This document shows, in pieces, positions 5,842 through 5,913 of a stretch of 5,913 bases of DNA. Position 1 is the first letter of the stretch. Each line of letters starts with the position of its first letter. Under the pieces are notes generated by a model. It was not told the DNA's origin. It saw only the letters and a list, made by a program, of their open reading frames with translations, and made no database searches. Position numbers and translations under genes: made by a program. This DNA is from Caldilineaceae bacterium (GTDB taxonomy: Bacteria; Chloroflexota; Anaerolineae; Caldilineales; Caldilineaceae): NCBI GenBank assembly GCA_012032975.1, contig JAAUPU010000218.1:1-5913 (forward strand), given 5' to 3'.

Positions 5842-5913
5842 GTGATCTGTTCATGCGAACCGGTAATACGGTCGGCTGGTGCGTTCATGCCGGCCATTCG
5901 ACGCAATTCAGAC
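5842..5913 (+). CDS. Possible start of a gene running off the window
   Basis: A strong Shine-Dalgarno sequence AGGAGG (5826-5831) precedes ATG 5837, which meets TGA after only two codons, and GTG 5842, which opens a frame to the window end (24 codons). A third frame, with ATG at 5853, is also open to the end and reads MRTGNTVGW. Neither fragment is recognisable. The ribosome site suggests real initiation here, but the frame cannot be decided. Confidence 0.22.
   Translation, partial: MICSCEPVIRSAGAFMPAIRRNSD

Overview
The window reads as a GC-rich (roughly 60% by eye) bacterial chromosome segment with five recognisable genes. Gene families and two kinds of short intergenic repeat (AGGATGAC units and CACGAATT units) are reminiscent of Chloroflexota or similar environmental lineages. 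This assignment is a weak inference, since no rRNA or lineage marker is present.

Layout. (1) 1-1643, + strand: the 3' end of a nonribosomal peptide synthetase (NRPS) gene, holding almost all of an adenylation (A) domain, a carrier protein (PCP) and a short acidic tail. There is no condensation or thioesterase domain after the PCP. The specificity residues I extracted, D-I-L-Q-L-G-L-I-W-K, point to glycine. (2) 1752-2852, - strand, converging on the NRPS: a complete PLP-dependent enzyme of the CobD/HisC group, most like L-threonine-O-3-phosphate decarboxylase. (3) 2853-3228: a divergent intergenic region with candidate promoters for both directions and a five-copy CACGAATT inverted-repeat cluster. 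(4) 3229-3998, +: a Cof-type HAD phosphatase split by a -1 frameshift near 3560. (5) 4002-4451, +: a small P-loop protein of unknown substrate, three bases downstream of the HAD gene and probably cotranscribed with it. (6) 4613-5625, +: a zinc methyltransferase of the MetE C-terminal type without the MetE N-terminal half, split by a -1 frameshift at a T run (4777-4779). (7) 5626-5913: mostly non-coding, with a strong Shine-Dalgarno sequence near the end that may start a gene running off the window.

How they fit together. The NRPS end looks like the border of a biosynthetic cluster. The CobD-like enzyme and the core-MetE protein both touch cobamide or methyl-transfer metabolism, but no other cobalamin, methionine or NRPS accessory gene is visible, so a joint pathway is not shown. 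The HAD and P-loop genes look like ordinary housekeeping or unknown genes. Both frameshifts behave like one missing base and leave all catalytic motifs intact, so sequencing or assembly error is the simplest reading. Both also happen to leave an ATGA stop/start overlap. I did not find a convincing new multi-gene system; the most checkable points are the TE-less glycine module, the folate-domain-free methionine synthase, the P-loop protein and the intergenic repeats.
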